A stretch of 64,000 nucleotides of DNA. Origin: Oceanobacillus profundus (GTDB taxonomy: Bacteria > Bacillota > Bacilli > Bacillales > Amphibacillaceae). Within the stretch, counting starts at the first letter, position 1. Each line of letters opens with the position of its first letter. Below are positions 8,712 to 18,301 of the stretch, in pieces. The notes below the pieces were generated by a model that saw nothing but the letters and a program-made list of their open reading frames with translations, was not told where the DNA came from and searched no databases. The translations under genes were made by a program, and so were the position numbers. The stretch is from contig NZ_QWEH01000005.1 in the NCBI RefSeq assembly GCF_003515705.1, positions 62,001 through 126,000 on the forward strand, written 5' to 3'.

Positions 8712-9689
8712 TTATGCTCCAACTACGTCTTTAAGAGCTGTGAAAAATTTTCTTTCATTTTCCAAAGTCTGCTCTAAGAAATCTACTAATTTTTGCTTGT
8801 AATCTTTATCTGGTTGTCTTTTCCATTTCATAAGAACACCCATAATTAGCGACCAACATTTACACAAATAGAATAGCTCCTCTACCCATGATGGATCCAA
8901 AAACCTTTGGGGGATCACTTTTTTATTTACTGCAAGTAACCATAATTCTCTTAATCGCCTATAATAATGTACATCAAACTCTAAGGTTTCTAATATAGAA
9001 ACCAACTGAGAAGATGGTGTGTCTTTAATTCTACAAATATAATCTTTTAACTGATTCAATCCATTTAAATTGATCATATTAGTGACTGATTCTTTTACAA
9101 TGTACAAAAAATCATTCTCCCATTCCAGGTTCTCGTTCTGACTTAAATGAATCTCACCTAGACCATGGTATTGGTCTTTCTTCCAATTATTTAAAAAGTC
9201 TGTCCAGGGAATTCTACCTCGTTGCCCTTCGAAATACTTAGGATCACCTGCCTCATCTATAATAGTTATCCCCTTTTCATCCGCATCAACGATTAGAGAC
9301 CAGTGTACAATATCATACCTTTGGTAGTAACCTGAATATTCCGTGTTATATGATTTATAGAATAGCAGACAATATCCATGGTAATTAATATGCTGTATTA
9401 TCAACTTTTTTACTTGTTCAGGTGAAATAGCATTAATTGTTTGAATAACATATCCCATGTTTAATGTAGGATCAGACCGCCGTAATTGAAGATCATGGTG
9501 AGAACAGTCGAAAGGATTTAAAAAAACCTTTATTAGTTCTGTTTCCCCTTTCCAGTTTAAAACCTCTTTTATACATAGCTGTTTACAATCTAAGGTGCGA
9601 TTACAAAAACCGTCTTTATCGGGAAATCTCCAATCTACAACTCTAGGTACTGAAATAAAATCATAAAAACTTTTTTTATTATTTATCAT
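8712..9689 (-). CDS. BtrH/C39-like protein next to ACP 2
   Basis: A 325-residue protein. Likely papain-fold residues are a Cys early in the chain (LDCKQLC region), His in DIVHWSLIVD and Asp in ITIIDEAGD, followed by a helical C-terminal half. The layout matches the proteins at 636-1628 and 31592-32527. It overlaps ACP 2 by 11 bases, so it probably takes an aminoacyl or acyl group from that carrier and passes it to the sugar scaffold. That assignment rests on context and on BtrH as the nearest known analogue; the acceptor is unknown. Confidence 0.6.
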   Translation of the reverse strand: MINNKKSFYDFISVPRVVDWRFPDKDGFCNRTLDCKQLCIKEVLNWKGETELIKVFLNPFDCSHHDLQLRRSDPTLNMGYVIQTINAISPEQVKKLIIQHINYHGYCLLFYKSYNTEYSGYYQRYDIVHWSLIVDADEKGITIIDEAGDPKYFEGQRGRIPWTDFLNNWKKDQYHGLGEIHLSQNENLEWENDFLYIVKESVTNMINLNGLNQLKDYICRIKDTPSSQLVSILETLEFDVHYYRRLRELWLLAVNKKVIPQRFLDPSWVEELFYLCKCWSLIMGVLMKWKRQPDKDYKQKLVDFLEQTLENERKFFTALKDVVGA

Positions 9690-9918
9690 TTAGATTTCTC
9701 TCCACTAGCTCGACAATCGTTGAGAACGATTTAAAGTTATCTAAAATGATCTCTTCATCATCAATCTCTATATCAAATTCATCTTCTATTTCAACTACAA
9801 GTCGAATAAAAGTCATGGAGTCTATCCCTAATTCATGTAAATTATCTTCTTTTGTAAAGGCAACATTGTGAAGAACGTTTTTTAAACACTTCATAACTAT
9901 CTCTTCATTGTGAGTCAT
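9679..9918 (-). CDS. Acyl/aminoacyl carrier protein 2
   Basis: A 79-residue acidic carrier protein with the phosphopantetheine Ser in LGIDSMTF near residue 34. It sits between two C39-like proteins and is two genes from the SerRS-like amino acid:carrier protein ligase, making it the best candidate carrier for that ligase. The 3' end overlaps the next gene. Confidence 0.88.
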   Translation of the reverse strand: MTHNEEIVMKCLKNVLHNVAFTKEDNLHELGIDSMTFIRLVVEIEDEFDIEIDDEEIILDNFKSFSTIVELVERNLNDK

Positions 9919-9967
9919 TATAATATCTATCCTTCCATAAAGAATTGGTTTATTAAATAAATAAAAT

Positions 9968-11020
9968 CTATTTTTTCGCTAATAGAACCTCGTTTATCTT
10001 GCTTTGTACCAGCCAATTTTTAAATAACGCATGAATTCTTTTTTCTATTTCATATACTTTGTAATATCCTTGGCAAAGTGCTTCAATAATTTGTTTTTGA
10101 CTTTGTTGTTGATACTTAAGTGATAACCTCCGGAGGTTAGTTAATTCTCTTTTTGAATCATCATATAAATTTAATATTTTTATAATATCTCCACAATCGC
10201 TTCTGTTTTCGTGTAATAGCTGTTGAGCAGTCGCTATATTAAGCTTTTTGTGTTGTAAGAGTTTGTATTGAATAATATTCCATAATCCATACTCTTTCGG
10301 AGATAAACGATACTGAGACGTCATTATTTCTCTAAAATAATTGAAAAGGTAAAGATAAACGTAATGCCCATTTGCAAAAGAACCCTTTTTTAAAACGTTG
10401 TCATCAAATTGTGTAGAACGGTCTAAAGCAAAGAATAGCTTAGTTCTATCTACTACTTTGTCTGGGTAATAATTGATATGGAGGGAAACAGCAGGAAATC
10501 CATAAAAAGTGAACCATTTCTCTTTATATAAATGATGTTCAATCGTATTCTCTACTAAAGTATCTAATTCCGAGAATGGGATTTCAAACTCTCCAAATGT
10601 TTTGCCATTTACATCAAATCCCATTCCACTGAAGATTTTTTTCTTATCATCGTAGCCATAAATAATTGCTTCATGAATGATATCTTCTTTCATAAAATAT
10701 TTAGAGCTAGGAACTAATCTCCAGTTTAAAAAAACTAATATATATTTCTCTTCCTCTAAGTTAGATATAAAAGATTCTATCCAAGATTTTTTCTTTTGTA
10801 TTAACTCCTCAGATAATATTTCGGAATAAATGTCTAGATGCTCTTCCATCCGTACCATAGGGAATTGATCAGGATTCTCGTTTTGAACCTTTAAATTGAT
10901 AAAATGGCTACGTATCCATGAATGAAATTGCTTATGTGCAAATAAGATACTTAATCTACAATTGTGATAACATTCAGTTGATAAACCTGGATTATTAATA
11001 ATTGGAAGCTTTTTAACCAT
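9968..11020 (-). CDS. C39-like protein, second subtype
   Basis: A 350-residue protein. It has Cys residues in STECYHNCRLSIL near the N-terminus and His in IIHEAIIYGYD, a possible Cys-His pair of a papain-like fold; the acidic third residue is unclear. The C-terminal half is helical. It differs from the 636, 8712 and 31592 proteins but resembles 29472-30467 around LSIL and IYGYD. It overlaps the ligase gene by 8 bases. The role is probably transfer or hydrolysis of the carrier-bound group, inferred from position. Confidence 0.5.
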   Translation of the reverse strand: MVKKLPIINNPGLSTECYHNCRLSILFAHKQFHSWIRSHFINLKVQNENPDQFPMVRMEEHLDIYSEILSEELIQKKKSWIESFISNLEEEKYILVFLNWRLVPSSKYFMKEDIIHEAIIYGYDDKKKIFSGMGFDVNGKTFGEFEIPFSELDTLVENTIEHHLYKEKWFTFYGFPAVSLHINYYPDKVVDRTKLFFALDRSTQFDDNVLKKGSFANGHYVYLYLFNYFREIMTSQYRLSPKEYGLWNIIQYKLLQHKKLNIATAQQLLHENRSDCGDIIKILNLYDDSKRELTNLRRLSLKYQQQSQKQIIEALCQGYYKVYEIEKRIHALFKNWLVQSKINEVLLAKK

Positions 11021-12128
11021 TTTTGATCAACTCTTGCAGACACTCTGGCCACTGCTGCTGATTTGTTCCATACGTATACACAATTGCCTGTACCCATCGT
11101 TCAACACCAAACGCAGTACATCCTGAGTAAGCCAGCTCTCCTTTGTTAGTACTAATGTTAAAAGATTCCGTTATTACATGGTCGCATAAATTAAATGAAG
11201 CCACCGAATAACTTATTTCTTTGTTTGGAGAAAAAATCAACTCATATTTTCTCTCGCCGGCTCTTTGGTAAGCTATTTTATTTCTATCTTCTTTCATAAA
11301 AAAGGGATCATTCGCTGTTTCAACTTTTCCTTTAAGGCCCAATTGATCAAATAGTTTTATTACTTCCTCTAGCAAATGGTCTCTAGTTTCAGTCACTTTC
11401 TCTTTACAGCCTAAGTAAATAATTTCATACATATTAAAATCTCTTGATCGATAAGGAGATATTTGATGGTTGTTCTCATGCCGAAAACATTGACCAAAAC
11501 TGGAAACTACTTCAAGTTCATCTGAAAGTGATTGGTCCTCTCTATCGTTATAAGCGAAGTAACATAGGCAGGGTCTTAGATAATAGTCAGATGATTGAAA
11601 TAGATCACCAGTATCTAGATTATATTCTGAGTAAAGGCGGTATTTCTCTAAATTTTCCTTTTGATGCTTTATCTCAAATACTCTATATGTGTTTTGCGGA
11701 AAATGGAATGCATAATTGGTTTTTTTCATGAGTTTTTCAGACATAATACTTGGGTATTTGGTATACGTCGCATTATATTTTTGAGCCAATAGGTCGAACT
11801 GTTTTCTTATTCCCTCAAATAGAAGCGCTATATCTCCTTTATAACTAATACCTTCCTCTTCTTTTACAGGGTGGATAAAGTCCCCATAAACCTTTAAGTT
11901 TTTGTTATTTTCATCAATCACTTTTTTACGGATCTGCCGGTCTTTTTCCATAATTAATCTATTTAAGTTCTCATGAAAACTCTTTTCTTGGTCGCCTTCA
12001 TATGTCACGATTAATTGTCTATCCGTTTGCGTCACATTTGTTACATCTATTGATAAAAGATAAATGCGATTAATTAGCTCTGGGATGTCTTTTGTTTTGA
12101 TACTCGAAGTAGAGTAACAATATTCCAT
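11013..12128 (-). CDS. SerRS-like amino acid:[carrier protein] ligase
   Basis: About 371 residues. This is a class II aminoacyl-tRNA synthetase core without a tRNA-binding arm, matching the aCP-ligase family related to the zinc-dependent archaeal-type SerRS. Visible features are a possible zinc Cys in RPCLCYF, motif 2 FRHEN near residue 220 and motif 3 GCTAFGVERW near residue 345. Such enzymes activate a small amino acid (Gly or Ala in characterised cases) and load it onto a carrier's phosphopantetheine. The ATG at 12128 is chosen because AAAGGGTG precedes it by 6 bases. It is the first gene of the left operon. Confidence 0.85.
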   Translation of the reverse strand: MEYCYSTSSIKTKDIPELINRIYLLSIDVTNVTQTDRQLIVTYEGDQEKSFHENLNRLIMEKDRQIRKKVIDENNKNLKVYGDFIHPVKEEEGISYKGDIALLFEGIRKQFDLLAQKYNATYTKYPSIMSEKLMKKTNYAFHFPQNTYRVFEIKHQKENLEKYRLYSEYNLDTGDLFQSSDYYLRPCLCYFAYNDREDQSLSDELEVVSSFGQCFRHENNHQISPYRSRDFNMYEIIYLGCKEKVTETRDHLLEEVIKLFDQLGLKGKVETANDPFFMKEDRNKIAYQRAGERKYELIFSPNKEISYSVASFNLCDHVITESFNISTNKGELAYSGCTAFGVERWVQAIVYTYGTNQQQWPECLQELIKNG

Positions 12129-12295
12129 TTCTATCACCCTTTCTCTAGTTTTTACTATTTTAAATGAAATGGTTATAAAAAACTCGCCTAAAAAATACTG
12201 AGATTATTGGAATCCTGTAAAAAAGAACGATTAAAGCCGAGCCGATGGATTTATTAGTCCTCCATAATGAATAAAAAGATATTGGAGGTTATCGT

Positions 12296-12466
12296 ATGTT
12301 GCAGTTAGAACAATTTAACTATCAAATTATAAGAGTAGAAGATATAGAAAGGGCCATTCGGAGGTACACTAAAAATTCAAATCACAAGCTAGTTCTTTAT
12401 AATCCCAAGCAGAGTGCAATATTAACTATTAATGGTTTGGATTTTCTAAAACTTGAATTAATTTAA
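12296..12466 (+). CDS. Small protein of 56 residues
   Basis: ATG at 12296, with GGAGG 8 bases upstream, opens a 56-codon frame ending in TAA at 12464-12466. The product starts MLQLEQFNYQI, is rich in charged and aliphatic residues, and has no Cys or membrane segment. I do not recognise it. It runs against the two minus-strand operons on either side and sits between them, so a small regulatory or accessory protein is possible. After it, AACAATC (12481) and GATTGTT (12531) could form a weak terminator stem. Confidence 0.6.
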   Translation: MLQLEQFNYQIIRVEDIERAIRRYTKNSNHKLVLYNPKQSAILTINGLDFLKLELI

Positions 12467-12597
12467 GAAAGTAACTAGTTAACAATCTCTAACTAAGCTT
12501 CTTTAATTTTCAAGCTCCTTTATATGGGGGATTGTTTATTATTAAATCCTAAAAAGATACCACTAATAAATAGCTAATATTATGGATAAATTGGAGA

Positions 12598-13347
12598 TTA
12601 CTCTTTGTATAGAAGTGGGTTTAGATTACTATTTGCATAGCCTCCGATTTCAATCCCAGGGAAAAATTTATAAAAATCCTGCTTAATATTTTGCTTAGGC
12701 TTTGTAAGCCTCGCCCCATCTGCATAGTAGACTATAGCAAAAGCCTTTCTAGTTTCATGAAAGGTATTTGAATCAGCACTATGAAGCGTCCATCCCTTGT
12801 GGAATGTAACATCACCAATCTCAAGACAGCCATAATTAATTTCTTTTAGTCCCTCTCTAATGGCTTTTCTTAAGCTTAATTCACCAAATTTTTGGGAGCC
12901 ATTAATAAATTTTAGGGAACCAATTTTCTCCGATATTTTATTTAACGGCAACCATAAAGTGATTGTATTATCCGTATCCAAAGGCCATGCAACTTGATCT
13001 TGATGCCATGGTGTAGAATTACTTTTTGGTTTTTTAAACAGAATACAATCATAGTGTAGCCGAACTCCATCTACACCCAATAGTTTAGCTGCAACTTCAG
13101 CCAATAAAGGTGAGTGCACAAAATTACGGATGGTTTCTGATCTTGTCCATAGATTGGTTACCTCCAAAAATCCTTTACTAAAATCATCGCGTTCAGAATC
13201 AGACAATTCTTTTTGGGATAGGTCTTGGAGAACCAGTTCTATTTCCTTTTCCAGATGTTTAATTTCTTGTTTGTCAACTAGACCTTTGATAAAGATATGA
13301 CCATTCTCATTAAATTCATGGCTAAGGCTTCCTTTTGTTGAAAACAC
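12598..13347 (-). CDS. PhyH-type Fe(II)/2-oxoglutarate oxygenase 2
   Basis: A 249-residue PhyH-fold oxygenase. The iron ligands are HQD in TPWHQDQVAW and His in WTLHSAD; the Arg in HETRKAF is the likely cosubstrate ligand. PWHxD plus GDxTFHxG groups it with 19187-19990 and 20009-20797 rather than with oxygenases 1, 3 and 4. It is the last gene of the 15.7-12.6 kb block. Its substrate is unknown; oxidation of a sugar carbon is inferred from the cluster. Confidence 0.85.
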   Translation of the reverse strand: MFSTKGSLSHEFNENGHIFIKGLVDKQEIKHLEKEIELVLQDLSQKELSDSERDDFSKGFLEVTNLWTRSETIRNFVHSPLLAEVAAKLLGVDGVRLHYDCILFKKPKSNSTPWHQDQVAWPLDTDNTITLWLPLNKISEKIGSLKFINGSQKFGELSLRKAIREGLKEINYGCLEIGDVTFHKGWTLHSADSNTFHETRKAFAIVYYADGARLTKPKQNIKQDFYKFFPGIEIGGYANSNLNPLLYKE

Positions 13348-13361
13348 TCAAGTACCATCTC

Positions 13362-14195
13362 CTATCTCCAAGAATCAAAATAACCTGCATCTTTAATGGA
13401 AAAAATGGTGCCCTGTTTCTCTGCGATTTTTGTATTATTATTGAATCTCCTTCTAACTTTCTCGCCCTCCCTATTAACTAGCTTGTTAAAGTTTAATGCC
13501 AACCTTTCAACACTGACGCCTGTAAAATGCGTTAATAAGCATCTTCTATATCGATCCTTTGTCACATTTGCATTAGACCCATGGATAATATTTCCGTTGA
13601 ATATCACGACGTCTCCTGGATTTGTTGTGATATTTTCTACATATGAACCTTTGGGTACATTAATTTCCTGTCCCTTATCCGAAAAATACTCCCTTACATT
13701 TGTTGGGTCTTTTTCAGGATCTTCCAATTCTTTTTCCTGAGTTCCTCGTACAAATTGTAACCCCCCATTTTGTTCATCAGTGTAATCGAGCGATACCCAA
13801 GCAGCATATGTTGTTCCGGGGAATACCCCGAAAGCGTAATTATCTTGATGTAATGGGAGTTCCCGCGTTGTTGGGCTCTTAAAGTAATAACTAGTTGATA
13901 TAACTAGAGGCTCTTCTCCAATAACAGCTTTCATCAAATCAAAGACTTCTGATTTGAGCGTGTGCTTCATAATGACAGGATTCTTCCGGTGATAATCTCT
14001 CATTCTTGGAAAAAGACTCTCAAGTGGTCTATCTTCTTTGGCATGTATTTCACCGTTTTGGACTAGCTGTATCCAATGGTTTCGGAACTGCTTATTTATC
14101 GAATTCACCTCTTGGTCACTATAAACTCCTTTAACATTAATAAAACCTTTTTTATGAAACTCCTCAATCTGTTCTTTTGATATTAGATTTTTCAT
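13362..14195 (-). CDS. PhyH-type Fe(II)/2-oxoglutarate oxygenase 3
   Basis: 277 residues. Iron ligands HQD in LPLHQDNYAFG and His in IIHGSNAN; YRRCLLTHF supplies the probable 2-oxoglutarate Arg. It matches oxygenase 1 in length and in its C-terminal FNKLVNREGEKVRRR pattern, so the two are likely paralogues from duplication. It lies 14 bases upstream of oxygenase 2 and 12 bases downstream of oxygenase 4. Confidence 0.85.
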   Translation of the reverse strand: MKNLISKEQIEEFHKKGFINVKGVYSDQEVNSINKQFRNHWIQLVQNGEIHAKEDRPLESLFPRMRDYHRKNPVIMKHTLKSEVFDLMKAVIGEEPLVISTSYYFKSPTTRELPLHQDNYAFGVFPGTTYAAWVSLDYTDEQNGGLQFVRGTQEKELEDPEKDPTNVREYFSDKGQEINVPKGSYVENITTNPGDVVIFNGNIIHGSNANVTKDRYRRCLLTHFTGVSVERLALNFNKLVNREGEKVRRRFNNNTKIAEKQGTIFSIKDAGYFDSWR

Positions 14196-14207
14196 CTGTT
14201 CCTCCTT

Positions 14208-14972
14208 TTATTTAAAACTTGACATATTTACTCGTTTTCGAATTCTTTCTCCTTTTTTATTTATTATTTTGTTATAGTTGAGTGTTAATTTTTTGCTACT
14301 TGTACCACAGTAATGACAAATGATGGAATTTCTAAAATCCGAGGCAGATTTGTTCTTTGTGGAATCATGAATAGCGTGTCCATGGTAGATTACAACGTCA
14401 CCTGGTTCTGTATTTACACTGATTATGTCGTAACCATCAGGTACTTCTAATGTTTGAATATACCCTCCAAAAGTGTCAGCTTCATCATTGTAAACTTTCT
14501 TAGGTGTTAATAGTTCCAGCTTATGAGATTCCGGAACAAACCTCATTCCGCCATTATTTTCATCTGTTTTTTCCAGGCAGGTCCATATTGCATGACAAGT
14601 ACCTGGTGAAACGCCAATTCCATAATTATCTTGGTGAAATGGGATGCCCTCCATAGTCGGCGGCTTGTAATAAAAGTTAGTAGAAATTAGTTCAACTTCC
14701 TCATCAATAAACATCTCTAAAACATTTAATACACTTTCTTTTAAGGCAAATTTTAATATTTCCTTATTCTCTAGATGAGTATCCCTTTGTCGAGGATAAA
14801 GACTATTCAAGGGTTTAGTTAAGTCTTGTTTAATCTCACCACTAGCCACCTTTTCCAGCCAAACTTTTTCATATTCTCGCTTTAACTCTTCCACTTCCTG
14901 GTTAGAGTAAGCTTCCTTTATAATGGTATAACCATTATAAAGGAACTCTTTCTTATGTTTGCCAATGTCCAA
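14208..14972 (-). CDS. PhyH-type Fe(II)/2-oxoglutarate oxygenase 4
   Basis: 254 residues, TTG start. Iron ligands HQD in IPFHQDNYGIG and His in AIHDSTKN; FRNSIICHY carries the probable cosubstrate Arg. Same subgroup as oxygenases 1 and 3 (NYNKIINKKGERIRKR C-terminus). It follows the SIS isomerase gene by 68 bases. An AAAGGG site is about 11 bases before the TTG, slightly long, so the exact start is uncertain. Confidence 0.83.
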   Translation of the reverse strand: MDIGKHKKEFLYNGYTIIKEAYSNQEVEELKREYEKVWLEKVASGEIKQDLTKPLNSLYPRQRDTHLENKEILKFALKESVLNVLEMFIDEEVELISTNFYYKPPTMEGIPFHQDNYGIGVSPGTCHAIWTCLEKTDENNGGMRFVPESHKLELLTPKKVYNDEADTFGGYIQTLEVPDGYDIISVNTEPGDVVIYHGHAIHDSTKNKSASDFRNSIICHYCGTSSKKLTLNYNKIINKKGERIRKRVNMSSFK

Positions 14973-15040
14973 TCGATCACACGCCCTTTGTAATAGTATC
15001 TAGCTTTGAGTTTAATATTGCTTGTATCAAAATTCTCGGC

Positions 15041-15685
15041 TTATTTTTGCTGGAATAGTTCTTTTTCCAGAATTAAACATAAAGTATGGTATATCGATAG
15101 ATGATATTCTTGTATGCGGTATGTGTCGTTTGACGGGGCTTTTATAATAACGTCACATAAATTAGCCTCAATAAAACTCTCATGGTTACCTGTAAAACAA
15201 ATAATATGCATATCAAGAGCATGAGCTGTATGGATTGCATTGATAACATTTTCAGACCTTCCGGAAGTTGTAAATGCAACTAAGATATCATCCTTCTCTC
15301 CATAGCCGATTATTTGTTGGGAAAAAGATAAATCGTATCCTTGGTCATTTGCAATAGCTGTCATCGCTGCACTTTGAGAAGAGAGAGAGTAAGCAGGTAT
15401 TGAAGACTCGAGGTGATTAGCCAGGTAAATACCTCTTTCCCCAAGTTGTTCTAATTTTTGTTTCAATTCTTGTGATAAAATTCTTTTTCTATAAAAGGAT
15501 TTGACTAATTCAGCAACCATATGGTCTGCATCAGCACTACTTCCTCCGTTGCCACATATCAAATACTTATTTTTAGAAATAAATGCATTTTTTAGATATT
15601 CATATGCTTGATTTATTTGAGATTTACATTGCTTTACTTCTGGCAATCGTTCTATTAATTTATTAATGTCGTCATATTCTTTCAT
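15041..15685 (-). CDS. SIS-domain isomerase, GmhA-like
   Basis: A 214-residue sugar isomerase related to sedoheptulose-7-phosphate isomerase GmhA: CGNGGSSADADHMVAELV near residue 45 is the substrate-binding start of the family, followed by AIANDQGYD and the FTTSGRSENV phosphate loop. GmhA makes D-glycero-D-manno-heptose-7-phosphate. The divergent operon starts with the matching kinase, so the pair begins a heptose route. A DiaA-type or other SIS role is less likely here. Confidence 0.85.
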   Translation of the reverse strand: MKEYDDINKLIERLPEVKQCKSQINQAYEYLKNAFISKNKYLICGNGGSSADADHMVAELVKSFYRKRILSQELKQKLEQLGERGIYLANHLESSIPAYSLSSQSAAMTAIANDQGYDLSFSQQIIGYGEKDDILVAFTTSGRSENVINAIHTAHALDMHIICFTGNHESFIEANLCDVIIKAPSNDTYRIQEYHLSIYHTLCLILEKELFQQK

Positions 15686-15938
15686 AGTTACTTCCCCCCA
15701 TAGAATACTCTAGTTAGATTGGATAACCAAACAACGCACTTCCTCCTATATGTCCCAATGTTAGTCTCTAAAGAAATATGTTAAATATTAAAAGGTGTGC
15801 TTGCGTACTTGTAATTTTGCATTCTAAAAAAGTATATGACTCGGCTTCTCCTAAAAGAAATTTAAACAATTTAAGCAGATATATATTCAACAAAATATAT
15901 TAAGATAGATGTAATTCCATTTTAGAAGGTGAATCCGC

Positions 15939-16907
15939 TTGCCAGGATATAAACTACACAACGAAAAAAAAGAAGTATTGATTATAGGTGATATTGTTTT
16001 AGATTGTTATATTGAAAGCAAACGGTCTTATGCATCAAATGAGAAAATAAATAAGTTAATGGTTAGAAAAAAAACATATATAGCAGGAAATGCTGCAAAT
16101 GTTGCTAATAATTTGGCGAGATTAGATATAACTGTCCATTTGTATGGTTTGGCAGGAAATGACGTGTTAGGAAATAAACTAGAAACGTTATTAGATCCGA
16201 GCATCAAAAGTTATATTTCCAAAAGCAATAACAGGACACCGCTTAAAATGCGTTATCTAGACGAGCGGAAACAAGCACTGTTACGAGTCGACGACGAGGA
16301 ATATGCTGATTTAACAACATCTGAGTATCAATTTCTCATATCTTTATTTGATAAATTACAAGACAGAATTGGGTATCTTATTATATCTGATCTTAATAAA
16401 GGAACATTCAGCGATGCTATAATTAAAAAATTAATTAATAAAGCAAGGAAAGCAAATATCCTTGTTCTTATTGATCCTTCCGGTAGTCGTCCTAATTCTT
16501 GTTATTCTAATGCTGATTTCTTATTTCCTAACATTGATGAACTAGAGAAACTCCAAAATCAGAAGTTTAATCATGTAAACGAGGCAATTACTATTGCACG
16601 GGACATAAACAGGTCTTATCAAATTAATTACATTCTCTTAAAGGCAGACAAATTCGGAAGTTTCTTTGTCAATCATAATAACATTCTTCATATTCCAGCA
16701 AGTGCTAAAAATGTTATTTGTGAAGTGGGGGCTGGTGATTCTTATATAGCGGGGTTTGTTTATTCATTAATCACTCACCGATTTGTATTAAAATCATTCA
16801 TCTTTGCCAATTTAAGTGCAGCAATATCTATTTCAAAAGATTTTACTGCTGTTGTTGAAAAAGAAGAATTAGAAACCGCTTATCGTTCAATAAAGGTGGA
16901 TAGATAA
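15939..16907 (+). CDS. PfkB heptose-phosphate kinase (HldE N-domain-like)
   Basis: A 322-residue ribokinase-family protein close to the kinase half of HldE/RfaE: GDIVLDCYI at the start, AGNAANVANNLARL, DPSGSRP, and the anion-hole/catalytic GAGDSYIAG near residue 265. It should phosphorylate heptose-7-phosphate at C1. The TTG start is set by AGAAGGTG 7 bases upstream. It is the first gene of the plus-strand block. Unlike the bifunctional E. coli enzyme, the nucleotidyltransferase half is a separate gene (18709-19176). Confidence 0.85.
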   Translation: MPGYKLHNEKKEVLIIGDIVLDCYIESKRSYASNEKINKLMVRKKTYIAGNAANVANNLARLDITVHLYGLAGNDVLGNKLETLLDPSIKSYISKSNNRTPLKMRYLDERKQALLRVDDEEYADLTTSEYQFLISLFDKLQDRIGYLIISDLNKGTFSDAIIKKLINKARKANILVLIDPSGSRPNSCYSNADFLFPNIDELEKLQNQKFNHVNEAITIARDINRSYQINYILLKADKFGSFFVNHNNILHIPASAKNVICEVGAGDSYIAGFVYSLITHRFVLKSFIFANLSAAISISKDFTAVVEKEELETAYRSIKVDR

Positions 16908-16911
16908 TAAT

Positions 16912-18297
16912 ATGGATCTTTTTAGAGAAAAGGTAAAACAAAACAGAAGCTTATTAAAGAGCAGAGGTAATAAATATGTTTTTTTAATCGAGAAAGAATA
17001 TATATCTGATGCTATTTCTATGTTAGAAATATACAGTAAAAGTATCATAATATTTGAGGGGAATTGTACGATTCAACTGTCCAAAATTTTTCACGACTTA
17101 GAAATCATTTTGCTAGATAAATCTGACATGCCTACTAAAATAGAACACCTTCTTAGAGAAAACAATACCGATTCAGGATGCAACAAAAACCTTCTGGAGA
17201 ATCCATGTTCTATTTTAATTGAAATCAATCCAAAGGTGGACTCTTTCCTATTAAATGACCGATTGATAAACACATTATATAATAGTGACTTTTTCTATTC
17301 TTACACCATTTTCCCATCAAAACATACGATTTATCCCGTATTTCTCCCCACTAGAAACGATTATCAGTATACAAAAGAAAAGCAACCAGTAAAAATAAAG
17401 GCAGTATTATTAGATTGGTTTTTTGGAAATGGAGATGTAGCAATCATCTATAAACAATTAAAAAAGTTTATTCAATTAGAAGAAAAAAACTGTAGGGTTG
17501 ATATTATAACTAGAGGAAAGCCTTTGAAGTTACTACAAGACCTATTTCCTGAATGTCGAATATACACCCACTTTGATAGCTATTATATCTATGAATTTCT
17601 TACTAAATCCAACTTCTATAGTGATGTGCACTTTATTAACACAAGGCTAGATCATCCTCCCCATTTACACCTATTAGATGTTGCAACAAAATCTTTAGGT
17701 TTTTCAGAGCCCGTCTCTCCGTTTATTTCTAAAGAACTATATCCATTACTACCTACTGAAATAGAAGACCAATTAATGTACCTAAAATGTAAAGGAAGTA
17801 GTGTAGTTGGTATTCAATTAGACAACGGAGACGGACAACGTTCTTGGGACGGGGAACATATAAATAAATTGGTGAGGATTTGTAAAGAGAATCACATAAC
17901 CTTAATCAACCTTACTCCATCCCCCCACATATCAAATGAGTTTGTCGATTTAGATGTAAGTTTACTTCCTATTTCTAAGTTATTCACGGTAATAAGTAAA
18001 TTAGATGCTGTAGTAAGTATTGATAGTGTCTGTGGACATATTGCAGGCGTTGTCGGAACTCCTTCTATAACAATATGGGGGAAGGACAAACCCCTTGCAA
18101 GTCCACAGAATCCCTTTGTTAGTTTTAGGGTACTCAGTCAAAACTATAGTCTTTGTCCGACCTCTAACGAAATAAACGATATACCAAGTGAATTGGTTTT
18201 CAAACATTTAATAAGGTTACTAGAATCTGAATTTTCAAGTCCCGAAAGAATTACTATTGATCAAACTATCTCTGGATATAACATAGAAGAAATTTAA
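16912..18297 (+). CDS. GT9 heptosyltransferase-like glycosyltransferase
   Basis: 461 residues. An N-terminal ~155-residue region has no motif I know. The rest is a GT-B fold of the GT9 (ADP-heptose:LPS heptosyltransferase) type: LLDWFFGNGD, VVGIQLDNGDGQRSW for the donor half, and SIDSVCGHIAGVVGTPSITIWG, the family's nucleotide-sugar signature. GT9 enzymes normally build lipopolysaccharide, which Gram-positives lack, so this one probably attaches the heptose to the cluster product. It begins 4 bases after the kinase gene. Confidence 0.8.
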   Translation: MDLFREKVKQNRSLLKSRGNKYVFLIEKEYISDAISMLEIYSKSIIIFEGNCTIQLSKIFHDLEIILLDKSDMPTKIEHLLRENNTDSGCNKNLLENPCSILIEINPKVDSFLLNDRLINTLYNSDFFYSYTIFPSKHTIYPVFLPTRNDYQYTKEKQPVKIKAVLLDWFFGNGDVAIIYKQLKKFIQLEEKNCRVDIITRGKPLKLLQDLFPECRIYTHFDSYYIYEFLTKSNFYSDVHFINTRLDHPPHLHLLDVATKSLGFSEPVSPFISKELYPLLPTEIEDQLMYLKCKGSSVVGIQLDNGDGQRSWDGEHINKLVRICKENHITLINLTPSPHISNEFVDLDVSLLPISKLFTVISKLDAVVSIDSVCGHIAGVVGTPSITIWGKDKPLASPQNPFVSFRVLSQNYSLCPTSNEINDIPSELVFKHLIRLLESEFSSPERITIDQTISGYNIEEI

Positions 18298-18301
18298 GGC
18301 T

